Source of the DNA: Ctenosaura bakeri
Taxonomy: Eukaryota > Chordata > Lepidosauria > Squamata > Iguanidae
NCBI GenBank assembly: GCA_948474755.1
Contig: CAOLHI010000351.1
Span: forward strand, 248,001-312,000
Direction: 5' to 3'
DNA: 64,000 nt
This document shows, in pieces, positions 10,198 to 23,124 of this stretch. Every line of letters begins with the position of its first letter. Within the stretch, counting starts at the first letter, position 1. Below the pieces are notes generated by a model. It did not search any database and was not told where the DNA came from. It saw only the letters and a list, made by a program, of their open reading frames with translations. The translations under genes were made by a program, and so were the position numbers.

Positions 10198-11656
10198 TTG
10201 TTTTCACTGTTCACGTTTCTTAGTATTTTCATCTTCATCTAATCAAGTTTGTGCCTAATAGTCAAACATACAGACTTCTAGTTGTACATATGTATTTCTG
10301 CAGAATTCTAAAGTGGTCGGGGGGAATCTGATGGCTCAGCATTTCTTCCCAATGGTGGAAAATTCAAAAATATGTTTGTGCTTTCATGACTAGTCTTGCA
10401 AATTACAAATGAAATAAATTTGTAAAAAGAAAAGTTCTTCCATTTTTTTGTCTTTTCCTCCTGAAAATGTGAAATGAATCAGAAGTTTCACTTCAGTGAA
10501 TGGATAGCATGTATTGAACTCAGAAATGCTAGCAAAACAATTGGAATCCACTTTACCCGACTATGAGAAAGTAAAAAGTGCTGAGAGCATAAGATTACAT
10601 TCCAGTTTCAGTCTTACAGAAATACATTTTTTTTCTGAGATTTTTAAACTGTCCTATTGGCAAAGTCTCATTTTCTTGAGTACTGGTGTACCTATGAATG
10701 AGAACTGGAAACTTGATTTGTTCTGAAATGATAATGTTCACCTGAGTAACGAAAATACTTTATTCTTTAAAAAGACATAACATTTCAAGTACCAAGTGCA
10801 AAGCTATGTAGGAAAATAATGACAGTATCTCCATTTCTTATATAATGACATAAAATAACATAATCTTGAAAATAGGCAGGCTTCTTAAAGTTAAGACCGT
10901 AGATTTTGATATCTCTTTAACTCCATCTCACAGAAAATGCTTAACAAAATGCTTTATTTAACATAGGAATAAAAAGCAAAGAAATTGCTTGAATTATCAA
11001 AATTTACAGAAACTGTTGTAATGCTTCAGGCTGTTCTATGTATTTCTATGAACCAACACTCAGTTTTACCTGTGTGTTTATTGTCCTGCTGCCTAATTGT
11101 GTGACAATCTTCTACAGCTCTCTGCAGCTTGCTTTGATCTAAATTGAGTTGAATAATTTAATAGCATCTACAGATTGCATCATGTCTCAATTGCCTGCAT
11201 TTTCTACATTATTAACTATCATATTAAATGTAAGTCCAGATCTTTCAGGCACACTACTGTTTTTCTTCCCTACCATGAAAATGACCCACTTAAAACAACA
11301 CTTTGTTTTTGAAAACACTGAACTAATTAATGAACTATACCAAAACTAATTGATGAACTACATCAGTGATGTTCTCAGTTTCTCAGTTCATCAGTCCACC
11401 CCCTTTGTTACATTTAAAAATCTTCTAACTCCTTTAAAAAAAATTCTCTCAGTCCAGTCTGAATAAATGTACAGATGCACACAGTTCTACTACAAAAAAA
11501 AAGGAAAAGAAAAAGAAGCCTATGAGTCTGGATAGGGCAGGGCTTTCATGACTAGCCCATGGCACCCACTCTAAGCTCACAGATCCAGGAAGAGTGCATT
11601 GGGCTGGTATGCACTCTCTGAACTAAGTCTTTCATAGCCCATAGCCCTAAACTAAG
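10198..11656. other. AT-rich stretch with no recognised feature
   Basis: No repeat signature or coding signal is evident. ORFs of 66 to 82 codons are isolated and unrecognised. Confidence 0.45.
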
Positions 11657-12012
11657 CATAACCTCCAACATTTCACAGATGAAACTGGGACACATATGGC
11701 CAAGCAACATCAGACTGTGATCAAGATGGTAAAAGGAATTAATTCAGGAGCTAGGAGAGGCTGTAGCAGTTTCCTTTTGCCTGAGCCTACTGGAAAGGAC
11801 AAGATTGTGCCCCCTCTTCTCCTCTGAGTAAAATGAGTGCAAATTATTTTTGCATTTTAAATTCAGTTTGCAGCAATTGAAATAAGTTGAGGACAAAGGA
11901 AGAAGAGAGGAGGAGGAGAAATAAACTGGGAGATGTGTAAAATAGCTGAAAAACTGGAATGATAAAGGATTAATGAGAACTGTCTCTGCCAAAACAGGAC
12001 AGTCAGAGGTAT
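11657..12012 (+). repeat. Dispersed repeat family C, copy 1
   Basis: Starts CATAACCTCCAAC, runs through 'gcctgagcctactggaaagg' and 'ttcagtttgcagcaattga', and ends near 'aaaacaggacagtcagaggtat'. A full second copy lies at 60833-61196 in the same order and an inverse fragment at 49700-49778. The ends are loosely inverse (CATACCTCC at the left, AGAGGTAT at the right), suggesting an old DNA transposon. The 82-codon minus ORF is part of the repeat. Confidence 0.6.
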
Positions 12013-12089
12013 ATCAGGTGTTTTGCAAATGGCTTCTTTGTGGAGTCATGTGAAAAGGAAGGAAAAAGGAAGGATATGTCTGAAGGTAC

Positions 12090-12690
12090 AAGATATTTAT
12101 TTATTTAATCACTACAACCTCTGTTCTGATTTACGACTCAGCCAAGTTATGATAATGGTGTTTCCCGTTATCCAGGTGACAGTGCTTAAGGGAGATAGTT
12201 CTCCCTTTAGGCATATAAAGGGTTAATGAACTGCTAGAGTTAGGTTTTATTGGGGTTAGCATCATAGGTCATGAGAGATAGTTGCCCAATCGGGGGAGAA
12301 AGGTGAGAATCTTTGAGATGCTTCAATGGGAAAGTTATAAAAATCCTCAAGAGACCACAAGGAGGGCCAGAACAAAAGAAAGGTCCAAGACATCAACAAA
12401 GGCCTGTCTTCTGGCTACCTCAGCATACCATCTCAGAAATGGCCAACTGATGTGAGTAACTTAGAATAGTTAGCTGTGTTAGGTTTTTTTCTGTTATTTT
12501 GGAAGTTTGGCTGATCTAAGGAATCTATCTATATTTGTAACTACTAAGCATACCTGGGAGGAGGAGCCTCTCATGAATAATATTTCTTTTGTTTATCTTG
12601 CATGTCTTAGAATAAATACTTTTCTGTAAAAACCTCTCTGTTTCCTCTCCATTCCCACATGTTCTTCAGCAACATGCATAATCAGACTGT
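12090..12690 (+). other. Possible solo LTR or promoter-like unit
   Basis: A TATA-like motif (GCATATAAAGG, near 12209) is followed about 400 bases later by AATAAA (near 12611) and a pyrimidine-rich stretch, the order expected in an LTR. I could not find TG...CA ends with a target duplication, so this is a weak call. The remainder of 12013-14025 shows nothing else I recognise. Confidence 0.25.
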
Positions 12691-14025
12691 CTCCCACCTT
12701 GGGCTGGGGGGAGGAAAGGGATCTTTAAGAATAGAGATTGGCAAGTCCCTGGCAATGACTCACTGCATTTCTGTAGATTGGGTTAATCCAGTGGGTGGTG
12801 GCAGCTTGTAACTAAGAGAATTTGGGGGAAGTTCCTATCTCCTGTTCAAGGGCAGAAGTCAGCATTGAAGGGGAGAGGAGCCCCCCATCTCCACACAAGG
12901 TAGGGGAAATCTTTAATTATTTATGTCTTCATCATCTACTTTAAAGTTATGTAAATCATCCATGGTAATTATTTTCATTTTCTTAATGTGAACCTGTGAA
13001 CTGTGAACGCTTTCTTCCTTGGCTTTTGTCAAAACTCATTCCAAGTCTTTGCTCCCATAAAAGCTTCTTCCTATATAATAAAATTAACAATGGTTCTATT
13101 TAATCCTACTCCATGTATTTTGTCTTCTTATTCAGAACCTATGTGAAATTTTAGTTAGTGCAGTGCACTAAGGAAGAAGCCACAAAGCAAAGGATCCATT
13201 CCTAACAAAGTTCCTAAATGCTGCTGTTGAAGACAGGATTCCTAATTATTGTGATATCGCATTTCATGTCAAAAGAAGTAGTATCTGAAAACAAGGGCCT
13301 TTGGGGACTAGTGATGATAGCCTTGACCGAGGCAAATGAGGGTCAGGGTCATACTGAAGAACAGATATTTAGAAGCAGTCATCTGAAAGCATCATCTGTT
13401 CTTTCAGTCTTCCTACATCCTGGAATTTAACTGCAGTATGGATGGTAGCAGGAAGAGTAACTAAAAAGGCAGCTGAAGAGCTTCATGTTATAAAGTGACA
13501 GAAGAATCTCATCTATATTTTAAAGCACACACAGTGGGGTAGTAGCAAAAGCACATAAAAATTCAGCTAACAATTCTGCTAGATAGCAGATGTCATGACC
13601 TAAAACTAAAGTTAGTGTTCCTTACTTAAAAGATTGTGGCAAAAGCCTCAGAGATAAGGCTGGAGAGGTGATGTAGATTCTTCAAATAGAAGACTGTTGC
13701 ATCTGATTTGAACATAAGTGGAATTATTCTACCTCTCTCTGAAAACTGGGCCACATCTTTAGGTACGAACTTCTCCTTCATTCAGGTATTTGGCTTTGAT
13801 CTCTGGCAATTGTTTTGAGGTGCTGTACTTCATAATAAAAAAGGCAAGAATGCTTAACTTCTTCTACAATGGCTGCTAGCAAATTATACCACTAAGTTCA
13901 ATTGTTAAGAAGCTAAATAAAATTGATTAATATTGTTAAATATTCCACAAATATGCATGTCGTGTTCAAATCAAGTCATATGAAATATATGCCATATATG
14001 AGAGTGGCTATACTTTTTACTTCAA

Positions 14026-14081
14026 AGCTCTCGCTCTCACTCTCACGCTCTCCCTCCTCTCTCTCTCTCTCTCTCTCTCTG
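14026..14081 (+). repeat. (CT)n microsatellite
   Basis: A pyrimidine tract of CT dinucleotides, imperfect in its first third and pure in the last 24 bases. Confidence 0.95.
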
Positions 14082-14617
14082 GAATTCAGATCTAGAAACA
14101 GTCCAAGATAAAACTTTGTTGCTTGAGGAAAATAGGTCATAATGTTTGGGGTTGTTTAACTTAGAGTAATTGCAAAGTGAGACAAAACAGAAGTCTACAA
14201 AATTATGCACGTTGTGGACCTTATCTCATAATACTAGAGCCATGGTCACCCACTGAAGCTCAGTAATAGGATATTCAGTACAGATAAAAGAAAGTACTTC
14301 TTCACACAGCAAATAATTATAATATGGAAGTCTCTGCCACAAGATATAGTTATGATTGCCAACTTTGCTTTCGAGGGGGATCAATTTATGTAGGGTGAAT
14401 CTCTACACCAGCAGCTATTTGTCAAGGAGGCTATATGATACTCCAACTATCAGAGGCAGTATGCTGCTGTATGTTAGTTGTCAGGTAGCACAAGGTGGAG
14501 GATGCATTGCTGTCATGCCCTGCTGTTGAGCTTCCCATAGTCAGTGTGTGAACACAATTTTGAACTAGACAGAACTTCAGTCTGATCCAACATGGCTCCT
14601 CTTGTCATGGAAGCTGT

Positions 14618-15069
14618 GGCCATTTCCGCATGGGGCGAGGGAATTGCCCTGTGCTGGTATTTACCGCACTTCTTGGCTCCACGCTTGGGTCCAGGCTAGT
14701 CCGGAGCAGTGTGTGACTGCCGCTCCGCACTGCTCTGGGGACAAAAATGGTGGCTTCCAGTTGGTCAAGGTTCTCCACCAACTGCTGAAGCTCTCCAGCC
14801 TAAAGCCTGCCCCCAGCAGATCGCAGGCTCGCACCAATGCAAGCCTGTAAATCTGCATAAGGGAGCAGGCTCGCATTGGCACACTCCATGCTTTTGAAAG
14901 ACCTGTTTCAAGCAGTTTTTCAAAAGCACACTGGACGACGACTTTGGGTCATTCCGGAGTGGGCTGAGGTGCAGAACTACACTAAGTAGGTCGCAGTCCA
15001 CTTCCAGGTGCAGACGTCTTCCCTGGAGGACGCTCTGCACCATTTCTTTAAGCCTGTACAGAAACGGCC
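14618..15069. mobile_element. GGCC-ended non-autonomous DNA transposon, family E, copy 2
   Basis: Left end GGCCATTTCCGCATGGG; right end CTGTACAGAAACGGCC, its imperfect inverse. TGT flanks both sides (14615-14617, 15070-15072). The 452-bp interior aligns with copies 1, 3 and 4. An internal hairpin is made by 'ttttgaaagacc' and its inverse around 14892-14930. The 104-codon minus-strand ORF recurs in decayed form in copies 1 and 4, but contains no transposase-like residues. Confidence 0.85.
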
Positions 15070-15654
15070 TGTGTTTCATTCAAAGTCTTGTCAGGCTTTA
15101 GCCAGCTTGGCACAAATATTGGTGGGGCTTCTTTGAGGGATTGTTTTCCCCTCTGTGGGGCATCTCTCTTCTTTTAATCATACCAACCCTTTACTGCTTA
15201 TAATTAGATGCATTTAAAAAGTTCTGTGGCATGACTCACTTTCATTCTATAGTGGGACATCATCGGGGCTAGGAGATCTTTGGATCTTTTCCCTCCCCAC
15301 TCATGGCCACTATAAAGGTCTCATTTCATCTTGGAGGGGTCAGCATTTTGTATAGGTCAGGGGATACTGCAGAAAATACAATGATGGCTGAGAGGCCCAG
15401 GAAAGAGACCCAAAAATGAATGTCTCATTTGGTAAAGATAGCATAATCAAGCACAGCAAAATACCTTGCAGGGTTAGCAACTCCTTAGTTTTAGCTGGGA
15501 TGCCTTTCTGGGACTACAGGTCTGGACTGTCATGGTCTAAAGAATGGAAGATCTTTAAAAAATATTAAAAAAATACCAAGCACAATTGCAATGGAAAATC
15601 TTCAAAGCCCAAGCATCTTCTGAATTCTGATCTCAGGTCTTGTATATTGTTTTT

Positions 15655-15997
15655 GATTGCTTTAATTTTGAAATCCTTTAAAAAAAAACAACCCTGCAAC
15701 TCTGATCAAGTTTAAGACTCAGTATATCACACAATCCTCATCCTTCATTAATATTATCGCTTCTTGTGACAGGGCCTTCTTCGAGAGATCGACTGGTATG
15801 GCAGCTTCCTCGACTGATAAAGCACTCTGTCACTTGACACACACCTCTGCCTTCCCCTTTAAACACCACTTCTGAGTAAAGAGTGAGATGCTGCAACAGT
15901 TGTTTAGAACCTCTTTAGAGTTTTATGGTAGTGTGTTTTCTGTTTGGGTTTAAATACTGTATACCACTCAGCTGAGTCAATATTTATAAAAAATAAA
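15655..15997 (+). mobile_element. Decayed L2-type LINE 3' region
   Basis: Contains a 'gacagggccttcttcgag' stretch, a recognisable relic of the L2 ORF2 end, and then a T-rich tail finishing 'tatttataaaaaataaac'. It is heavily mutated; the identification rests on order and ending rather than an open frame. Confidence 0.4.
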
Positions 15998-16560
15998 CTA
16001 TAATCTTTATTAAAATAACAAACAGAACAAAGAACTGGGGTTCATATGCCGATCAGAGCTAATACAGTTCTCCAAAGTTCTTTTAGACAGTTTCCTGATG
16101 TCTTGAAACCCTCATATAAGTGCAGGTATCATAAACAGCCCTTTGGCTACACTTTCACTAAAGGCTCAAGCCCCAAATCTGGGTCACATTTTCTGACCAG
16201 ATTCTATAATGTTTTAATTACTCTTCTGCCTCTCTCCAGGCTTTCTCTGAGAATTAAACCCACTTCCCACTTAGATACCCTTCCAGGAACTTTATTCTAG
16301 AGCTCTCTCTGCCTGAAGGACTAAAAGACACTCAGTGATTGCCTTTTTATATATTCTCCTCTCAAGCCTTCAGGCCCTCCCTCATACAAATTTCTTTCCT
16401 GAGTTCTGGTTGCCTGGCAATGTATTGCTGGGCTGCTCTGACATTCAGGGTAGCCACACACCCTTAACTCTGTCTTGTAAAAACATAATCCTTTGAAAAT
16501 GCCCCTCACTCCAGGAAGGTCTTTTACCTGTGTTCTGCTCATTTTCTACAAAAATGGGGG
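15998..16560 (-). other. Possible LTR-like unit on the minus strand
   Basis: On the minus strand a TATA box (AATATATAAAAAGGC, near 16340-16355) is followed about 340 bases downstream by AATAAA (near 16005-16015). This is LTR-like order, but no target duplication was found and the ends are not placed. It may instead be a repeat or a chance arrangement. Confidence 0.25.
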
Positions 16561-16910
16561 AGATGGGGATGGAAGGCTATGAGAGACATAGTTAACACCT
16601 TTTTCTGTGTCATTCTATAGATTTAGATGTGGTTGAGTTTTTAATTAGAGATGAGTGAAACACGCGGCTAGATGCCAGTGAATAAATTCTGGGTGGTGGA
16701 AAGGTTGCAATTTATGAAGAATTTTTAGAAGAATTTTTAGATCCTGATCATGTTCCTTCCAAAGTACAGAACAGTACTAGATTTCTGAAGCTTTTCTGAA
16801 ATCCCCAGACCTTGCTGCTCACTGATGACTTTTCCATGCTTCTCAAATTATTCCAAACATAACTAGTACAGTCAGGGGTTTTCATTTTAAAAATGTGTTC
16901 TTCCTCCAGA

Positions 16911-16948
16911 CACACACACACATGCACGCACGCGCACACACACACACA
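16911..16948 (+). repeat. (AC)n microsatellite, interrupted
   Basis: ACAC runs broken by ATGC and ACGC units; alternating purine-pyrimidine, so a possible Z-DNA tract. Confidence 0.9.
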
Positions 16949-17159
16949 AATGCAACGAAAATTTCCAGAATTCCATTTTGAGTACCATTTCCTGGCATTT
17001 CTTAAGTACCTCACTCTGGTAAGAAAAATAAGTTCAGAAGTGCAAAAAAGCAATAAGCATTTGGTTTCCTGGGGTGGGGGGGACAGTATCTATCAAGTTG
17101 CCCTTTTTAGGGCTGAATCTGTCTCTTTTCAATGACTTTTCTTTTCTTTCCTTTTTTTT

Positions 17160-18690
17160 CCAAGATGGTTTCACCCATGTCATTTTTCCTTCAGAAATGT
17201 GTATCAAAGGGCATTCTGTCATCTTGCCATTTTGTGACGTGAGTTTATATTTTTCCTTTATTCAAAGCCGAATGCTAAAAGCTATTACCATGGAGAGTCA
17301 GGGCTGTATTCATTTCAGAATCCTGGCACAATTCTAGATTATTTATAAGTAACTCCAAAGACTCACTCATGTGGAAAAATAAGTCACTCAGTGCCTTCTG
17401 AAATGTACATTGTTGCAATACATAAATAAAAACAGTAGAAAAGAACATTATTCAAAGATTATGGAGAGGGCTTTGTTTTAATGAGATTTTTTTCTTCCTA
17501 TTTGGCATTTTTGAAGAATTATCTACTCATATATTGCACTAGCAAAAGTTCATCACTTTGCCTGGGTTGGGAACCTGTTGGTCTTTATACTACTCTGGTG
17601 CTGTCTGCCTTCTGTCTCTCCCCTGCCAACTCATTTTCATTCTCACTGGCTGTTCACTCTTCTGTGTCTCTAGTTGTTCAGCCTGTAGCAGCTTTCCCTG
17701 GGTCAAAACAGGAATGTAAGAAATGCTCGTAAACGTTCCCATCTTGATGTGAAAGGTGGGCTGACACCTCCTCAAAAAAAAAAAAAAAAAAAAGGTCAAC
17801 CACTATAAGATATTTGTGTGTGCACATTTTGGGGACTTTGTGAAAATTTCAGTTCTGCCAAAAAAAAAAAAAAAAAAGTGTTGGAGGGTTAGAAGATAAA
17901 CTAATTTTCCTTCACTCAGGATATAAAATATGTAGGCTTTGCTTTATTCCATATTCAGATAATTTAAATCCCATGTACTTTACATCCTCAATATGTACGC
18001 ATACTAATTTTGATTTTTTTTAAAAAAAAATGAAATTAAAACTTCCCCTGCAACATCTGCCAAAATAATTATTATTTTACAGCTGTCCCCACCACAAGGA
18101 GGACCTGTCTACTGTACACTTGTCTTCCCAGACTTAAAAAAAAATGTAATGACTCTTAATACAGCACTAACATAAGAGAATATGTAGGGATTCAACTGTA
18201 GATGTTTAAGAATTAAGCAGTCAAAGTGCTGGACGTAGATGACTCCATCAGCTTTTCCAGTGTTCACATTTTTAAAATCCCAAGGACTTTCCATTCTGAA
18301 TTTGTAAATGTTGGTAAATTATTATTGCAAACAATAGAAACTAATTCCTTATCCATCTCTGGCTTTGATCAGCAGTCACCTTCTTCAGCTAATCATTATG
18401 AGAAGGAATGTGTGAGATCAACATTTCTGCCATTTGAGTGAGGATATTCCCATTGTTACAGTGCAAGGTCATATTTAACAAAACTACAAAGGAGGCTGGT
18501 GAGAGAAAATTGAGTGTGTAGAGACAGGGCTGAATCTTAGCAAACCATTTCCACTATCCATCACCTTCCCTGCCACAAGCTAGGATGATACATTTTAAAA
18601 GTTCTCAGGTATTTGAAACAAGACAATAAAAGAAATAGTTCAATTTTCTCAGCTTTTTTCAACACACTGATTTGTTTGTTTTTCTACTTA
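17160..18690. other. Stretch with poly-A tracts, otherwise unrecognised
   Basis: Two A-homopolymers (about 17775-17793 and 17860-17876) could be relics of retroposed 3' ends, but no body was recognised upstream. No gene-like ORF is present. Confidence 0.4.
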
Positions 18691-18858
18691 CCCTATTTGC
18701 TGGCATATAAGACTCACTTTTTTCCCTGAAAAATACTGTTTGAAAATGGAGTGCACCTTATATGCAAGTGCATCTTATACACCAGCAAATAGTATTTGCC
18801 GGCATATAAATGGGGTGCATCTTATTTGCTGGTGTGTCTTATACACCCGCAAATATGG
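18691..18858. mobile_element. Palindromic Tc1/mariner-like MITE
   Basis: The left end CCCTATTTGCTGGCATATAAG is the imperfect inverse of the right end at 18832-18858, and the two 84-bp halves mirror each other repeatedly with 'cttatatgc' and 'gcaaatag' motifs. It is flanked by TA on each side (18689-18690, 18859-18860), the target site of Tc1/mariner elements. It is 168 bp long and non-coding. Confidence 0.6.
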
Positions 18859-18860
18859 TA

Positions 18861-20124
18861 TCCATATTTTTATAGCTGACCCTCCACCTGTCCCAAATCA
18901 CCCAAGATTGTTATGAGTGTATATTGGTAATCACGGGTGATTTCCTAATGTCAGAAAATGAGGAATTGCGCTCTGTCTGCTGCATATGTATTAGACTTCA
19001 GCTAGCTTTAAAAGTCATACACGTTTGTTTACTGGCATAGGCACCTCTACCCATTCCTTAGAGAATCTGACAATCTTTCTGATTGCCACAGAAGTCATTC
19101 CAGCCACATTACCTTCTGTCTGATTACTATTTATCCATAATTTCTAAGTAAAAAGCACCTCACACTCTTTGGTCTAGTTGTCTTTACAAGAATCATGTGA
19201 AGCAAGTCATTCTTTATCCAGCCTTACTATTGGGATGCTGACTTGGCTTAAGTCATTAAATCCCCATATCTGAATGTAGTCTGGAACCTGATCCTGGACT
19301 TTGAAATCTGTAGTAGACCCATTTCATTACAGCTTCAAGTCTACTTTCAGGAAGGACAACCGTTTTCCCCAATAGGCTACTTGTGTTAGTAGTGTATCCG
19401 TGCTGTCTCAGCTGGGCCTCCCAGCGTCTGTCTAGATTATATGTCCTTGTAGATTATATATTGGCCAAGATCCTACATTACAGCAGCAGACTATAAAGTT
19501 CTGTCAGGCATAGTTACATCTTGAGCTTCATCCCTGCATGCTTGACCTATCAATTTTCTGACTCGGTGTCCCCCAAAAAGCATTCAGTGACCAGAAAAAG
19601 ATAGGTGAGGACAAAGGAAAGCCAGACATACAGCCCACTGCAGAAATACAATATCACCTTCTTGGACTTTTGGATGACCTCCAGAGGTCTAGGACAATGT
19701 TTTTTTCTTCCTGCAGGAAGCTGGAGAAATAGAGTTGTCTAGATGCTTGGAGTTCTCTCATCCTCCCTCTATCCTGTCACAGGCCACTGAATGGCTGTGA
19801 AGCAGGGTACTCATCCATAAAACACATAAGTGGCTCAAGGAGAGAGTCATAAAAGATGGATATGGGAAATTACACCAAAAAAAAGTTCAATACACAGGCA
19901 TAACTTTCAGCTACACATGCATATGTCACTAACAGGATGCAAGCCATTATATATGATGTATAACTACATATATATTACTAAAAATCTAGTATCATCACTC
20001 CCTTAGACTCCTTTCAGGAAGTCAACCCATGCTCCTATTCAATGTCTTTTCTACAATTTGTTTCCTCCAAAAACAAACTCATGCTTGTATTTTTATCTTA
20101 TCAGAAGGCAGACTATCAGGCTGT
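18861..20124. other. Stretch with no recognised feature
   Basis: No coding signal, repeat end or hairpin of note was found. Confidence 0.45.
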
Positions 20125-20619
20125 GGTCCTTTCCGCATGAGGCAAGTGAATCACTCTGTGCCATTACTTACCGGTTCTTCTCTCTTTGAAGCAACGCGGA
20201 CTTTCCCTTAAGCCCTTCTGCAGGGCTTCTCCATTTGGTCCAGGGAGAATCGGAGCAGTGCAAGGTCTGTAGATCCGCACTGCTCAGGCTGAAAATGGCA
20301 GCTTCCTGTTCTTCGTGGGTCCAGACCAACCACTGAAGCTGACCACGCCCACAGCCTGCCCTCCATTGATCGCAGGCTCAGGTGTGAGCCTGTGCACCTG
20401 CACAAGTGAGGAGGAATGCAATGGCGCGCTCCAGAAGACTGAAAGACCAGATTTTTCCGGTCTTCACTTAGCGCACTGGAGGACCACTTGGGGGCATTTT
20501 GGATCAGACTAAGGTGTGGAACTAAGGTAAATAGTCTGAACCTAGTCCGATCCAAGGTGCGGACGACCTCCGTGACAGGACGCCTTGACCCGTTTTAACT
20601 TCCTCATGAGGAAAGGGCC
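20125..20619. mobile_element. GGCC-ended non-autonomous DNA transposon, family E, copy 3
   Basis: Left end GGTCCTTTCCGCATGAGG and right end CCTCATGAGGAAAGGGCC are inverse copies, with TGT on both sides (20122-20124, 20620-20622). This 495-bp copy is the most divergent inside but keeps the 'gaccaaccactgaagctga' block and the order of the others. Confidence 0.8.
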
Positions 20620-21483
20620 TGTGTCTTTCAAGCTATACCATTGACATTGATTTGGGGCCACAGGAGCAGGGAGAGAAGTGGCAGACATCTGAAAGCATGG
20701 ACATGGCTTTTAAAGGTTTTATGGATCAAGATATTCCTGCCATTTTCTGAAGGAGGAGGATATGTGTAGTGTGATGATAGATGACACATCCCACTGAGCG
20801 GAATAGAAGTAGTGGTCCTGACAGGATGCTTTGAGATGCATGCTGTCTTCTGGTACAAAGATCCAAGATGTGACAAAGAAGTTGCCAAAACTTATCAGGC
20901 CCACTGACTAGAATTCCTTCCTTCTGATCCATCTGAGAACAGAATATATTGCTAGACAAAGTGTCCATATTGCAAATCACCATGAGGTTCTTGATAGGAA
21001 AATGAAAGACTTTGGATCACAGGTGATTATTTCACCTTTGTTGAGAAAAGCACTGGAAGTGAACATCTGGCTCTGCAGCTGATGTCACTGGAAGGGATTT
21101 GGCTCCTTGGACCATATGTCTTTGATTCCCTTCTGACAAGAGATTACTTGTATCTCATAGTGGTCAGGGAAAGCATGTTCGCTGAGTCTCACAAACTTCA
21201 GCAGGAGGGCTTAAATTTAACCTTACAGAGATAAAAAACAGTACCTCAGGGAGGAGGAGAGAGTAAGAACTTAAGTCAGTAATGTCAGTGATGTATGGGA
21301 GACTGAAATGGACAAGAGAAAACAGTAAGGAAGTAGCTAAAAAGAAGAGGTCATGGTCTAGCACAGAGCATGGAAAATAACTAATATGAATGTGAACTCT
21401 TAGCACAGATGGGAAAATATGATTTAATAGGCAGGACTGAAACCTAGTGAGATGGTATTCATGGCTGGAATGTAGCATCTGAA
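20620..21483. other. Unrecognised stretch upstream of a CR1 relic
   Basis: No clear match. It may include the decayed 5' part of the CR1 that becomes recognisable from about 21484, but I see no conserved motif before that. Confidence 0.35.
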
Positions 21484-23124
21484 AGGTATGATCTATTCAA
21501 AAGGAATGGAGAAAACAAGAAGGGAGGAGAAATAGCATCATATGTAAAGGATGTTATATCTGTGATAGTAACCATGATGTGAAGCACAGAAGGCCTGTTG
21601 AGAGCAGTTGAGTAAAAATTATACAAGGGGGAAAAATAAAAACCAGTGGCATCACTGTTGGGGGTCTGCTCCTTACAAACCAGACTGAAGTATTGGGTGA
21701 TATCTGCCTAGATCAGATTACCTAACATTCAAAAAGGAAAGATACACAATTAATGGGAGAATTCAAGCATTCTGCTATTGATGGAAGTAACATTCTGCCA
21801 GGTCCAACAAAACTTTTTTTTCCTGGATGATAATTTCATTTTCCCATAATTTGAGGATTGACTGCTTTGGATGTGATCTTCACCAATAGGGAAGAAACTG
21901 AAGAGTTATGTAGAAATAATAGGAATTGTGTCTAGAGAAGGCCATGCTTCTTGGTAATCAACATAGAGAGGAAAGCTTGGTGTACTTGAATGCACCCTAT
22001 GGATTTTAGAAAGTCGGTTTCAACAGCCTTAGGAAGATACTGTTTTCCTTCTTCAGAAATATTCAGAGAGAAGGGAGTTCGTGAAGAACAGGCATTTCTT
22101 CACACTGAGTAACTGAAGACAAAAGTCACAAATAATTAATACTGAGAAGGAAGGTTATAAGGAGAAATGGGGTGGCTACATGGGAGCTTTGAATGATCTG
22201 AGAATGAGAGAAAGGGGAAATCTCAGAAGAAGAATTTGTACAGATGGCTGATATTTCTAGGGAGAAGGCAGAAAAGCTAAGCTCAGAATGACCTCAGACT
22301 ATGTTTTTGGCTATAAAGCAAGAGAAAAAAATAAGAAAATCTCAGTTCCTCTGCATAGAGATAACAGAGGGATGCTAATGGGTGACTGGAAAGGTGCAAC
22401 TGTTCAATGCCTCCTCTCAATGGTCTTCAACCAAGAGGACAAGAATGTTCAACTTGGTGAAAATATAATAAATGACGCAGTGAAGAAGCTGCAGCTCAAA
22501 ATGGGGATAGAGGTGGTACGGGAACACCTCACTCTTTTAAATGAGTTAAAGTCAACAAACCCAGAAGAATTGCATCAACAGGTACCAAAGTAACTTTCAG
22601 ATGTAATTTAGAGTCTATAATATTTGAAGCTTGCTAAAAGTCCCTGCGGATTGGCAATATAAAGAAGATGTGCGCAATGAGTGACTAGTCAGCTTGACAT
22701 CAGTAACAAGGAAAAGTTTTAAAACACATCATTAAATAGCACGAGCACTTACAGAACAATGCTTTGTGTATTAAGAGCCAGCCAGAGTTTCTCAAAAACA
22801 ATGCATGCCAGACTAATCAAGTGGAATGAAGAGAGTATATAGACTGAGTCCAGATCATGGCAAATAATGGTACTTATCTATCTAGAAGGTGGTTTGGATT
22901 CAAGTTAGAAGAACTGAGATTCCAAGTAGGAATCATTAGTAAACACGACGAAGAATTTCTTGATAGCAAGAGCATTTAACAGTGGAATGGATTGCTGCAG
23001 ACAAACAGAGATTGGTTAGCCATCTCTCAGGGATGCTTGAGCAGTGGATTCATGCATTGATTGGACAAAGTGCTGCTTGGAATTCCTTCCAGTTCTATGG
23101 TTTTATGAGTCTTTGATTTTATGA
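21484..23124 (+). mobile_element. CR1 LINE relic spanning endonuclease to 3' end, internally deleted
   Basis: Broken reading frames show CR1 ORF2 landmarks in order: a 'SYVKDVISVIV' stretch and 'LTALDVIFTNREE' from the endonuclease region (21540-21910), 'VVREHLTLLNELKS' ahead of the reverse transcriptase (22510-22560), and an 'arvsqk-cmp' relic before motif A (22785). A deletion follows, then the C-terminal 'aagaatttcttgatagcaag' region and a 3' end like 'ttccagttctatggtttta'. Many stop codons and frameshifts make it dead. Its 101-codon ORF (22288-22593) is one surviving piece. Confidence 0.7.
22288..22593 (+). pseudogene. CR1 ORF2 fragment, linker before the reverse transcriptase
   Basis: The 101-codon frame ends with VVREHLTLLNELKSTNPEELH, corresponding to the segment just N-terminal to the CR1 reverse transcriptase, where a 'L..L...KS.GPDELHP' pattern is usual. 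The Gly-Pro-Asp of that pattern is changed to Asn-Pro-Glu. Its methionine is incidental. Not a host gene. Confidence 0.6.

Noticed and set aside
14618..15069. Alternative 8-bp duplication (hAT) for the family E elements
   Set aside because: Only three bases match at the flanks of each of copies 2, 3 and 4; extending to eight gives mismatches in all.
22288..22593. Small host gene of 101 codons
   Set aside because: Its C-terminal half aligns in order with other CR1 landmarks on either side, so it is a LINE remnant.
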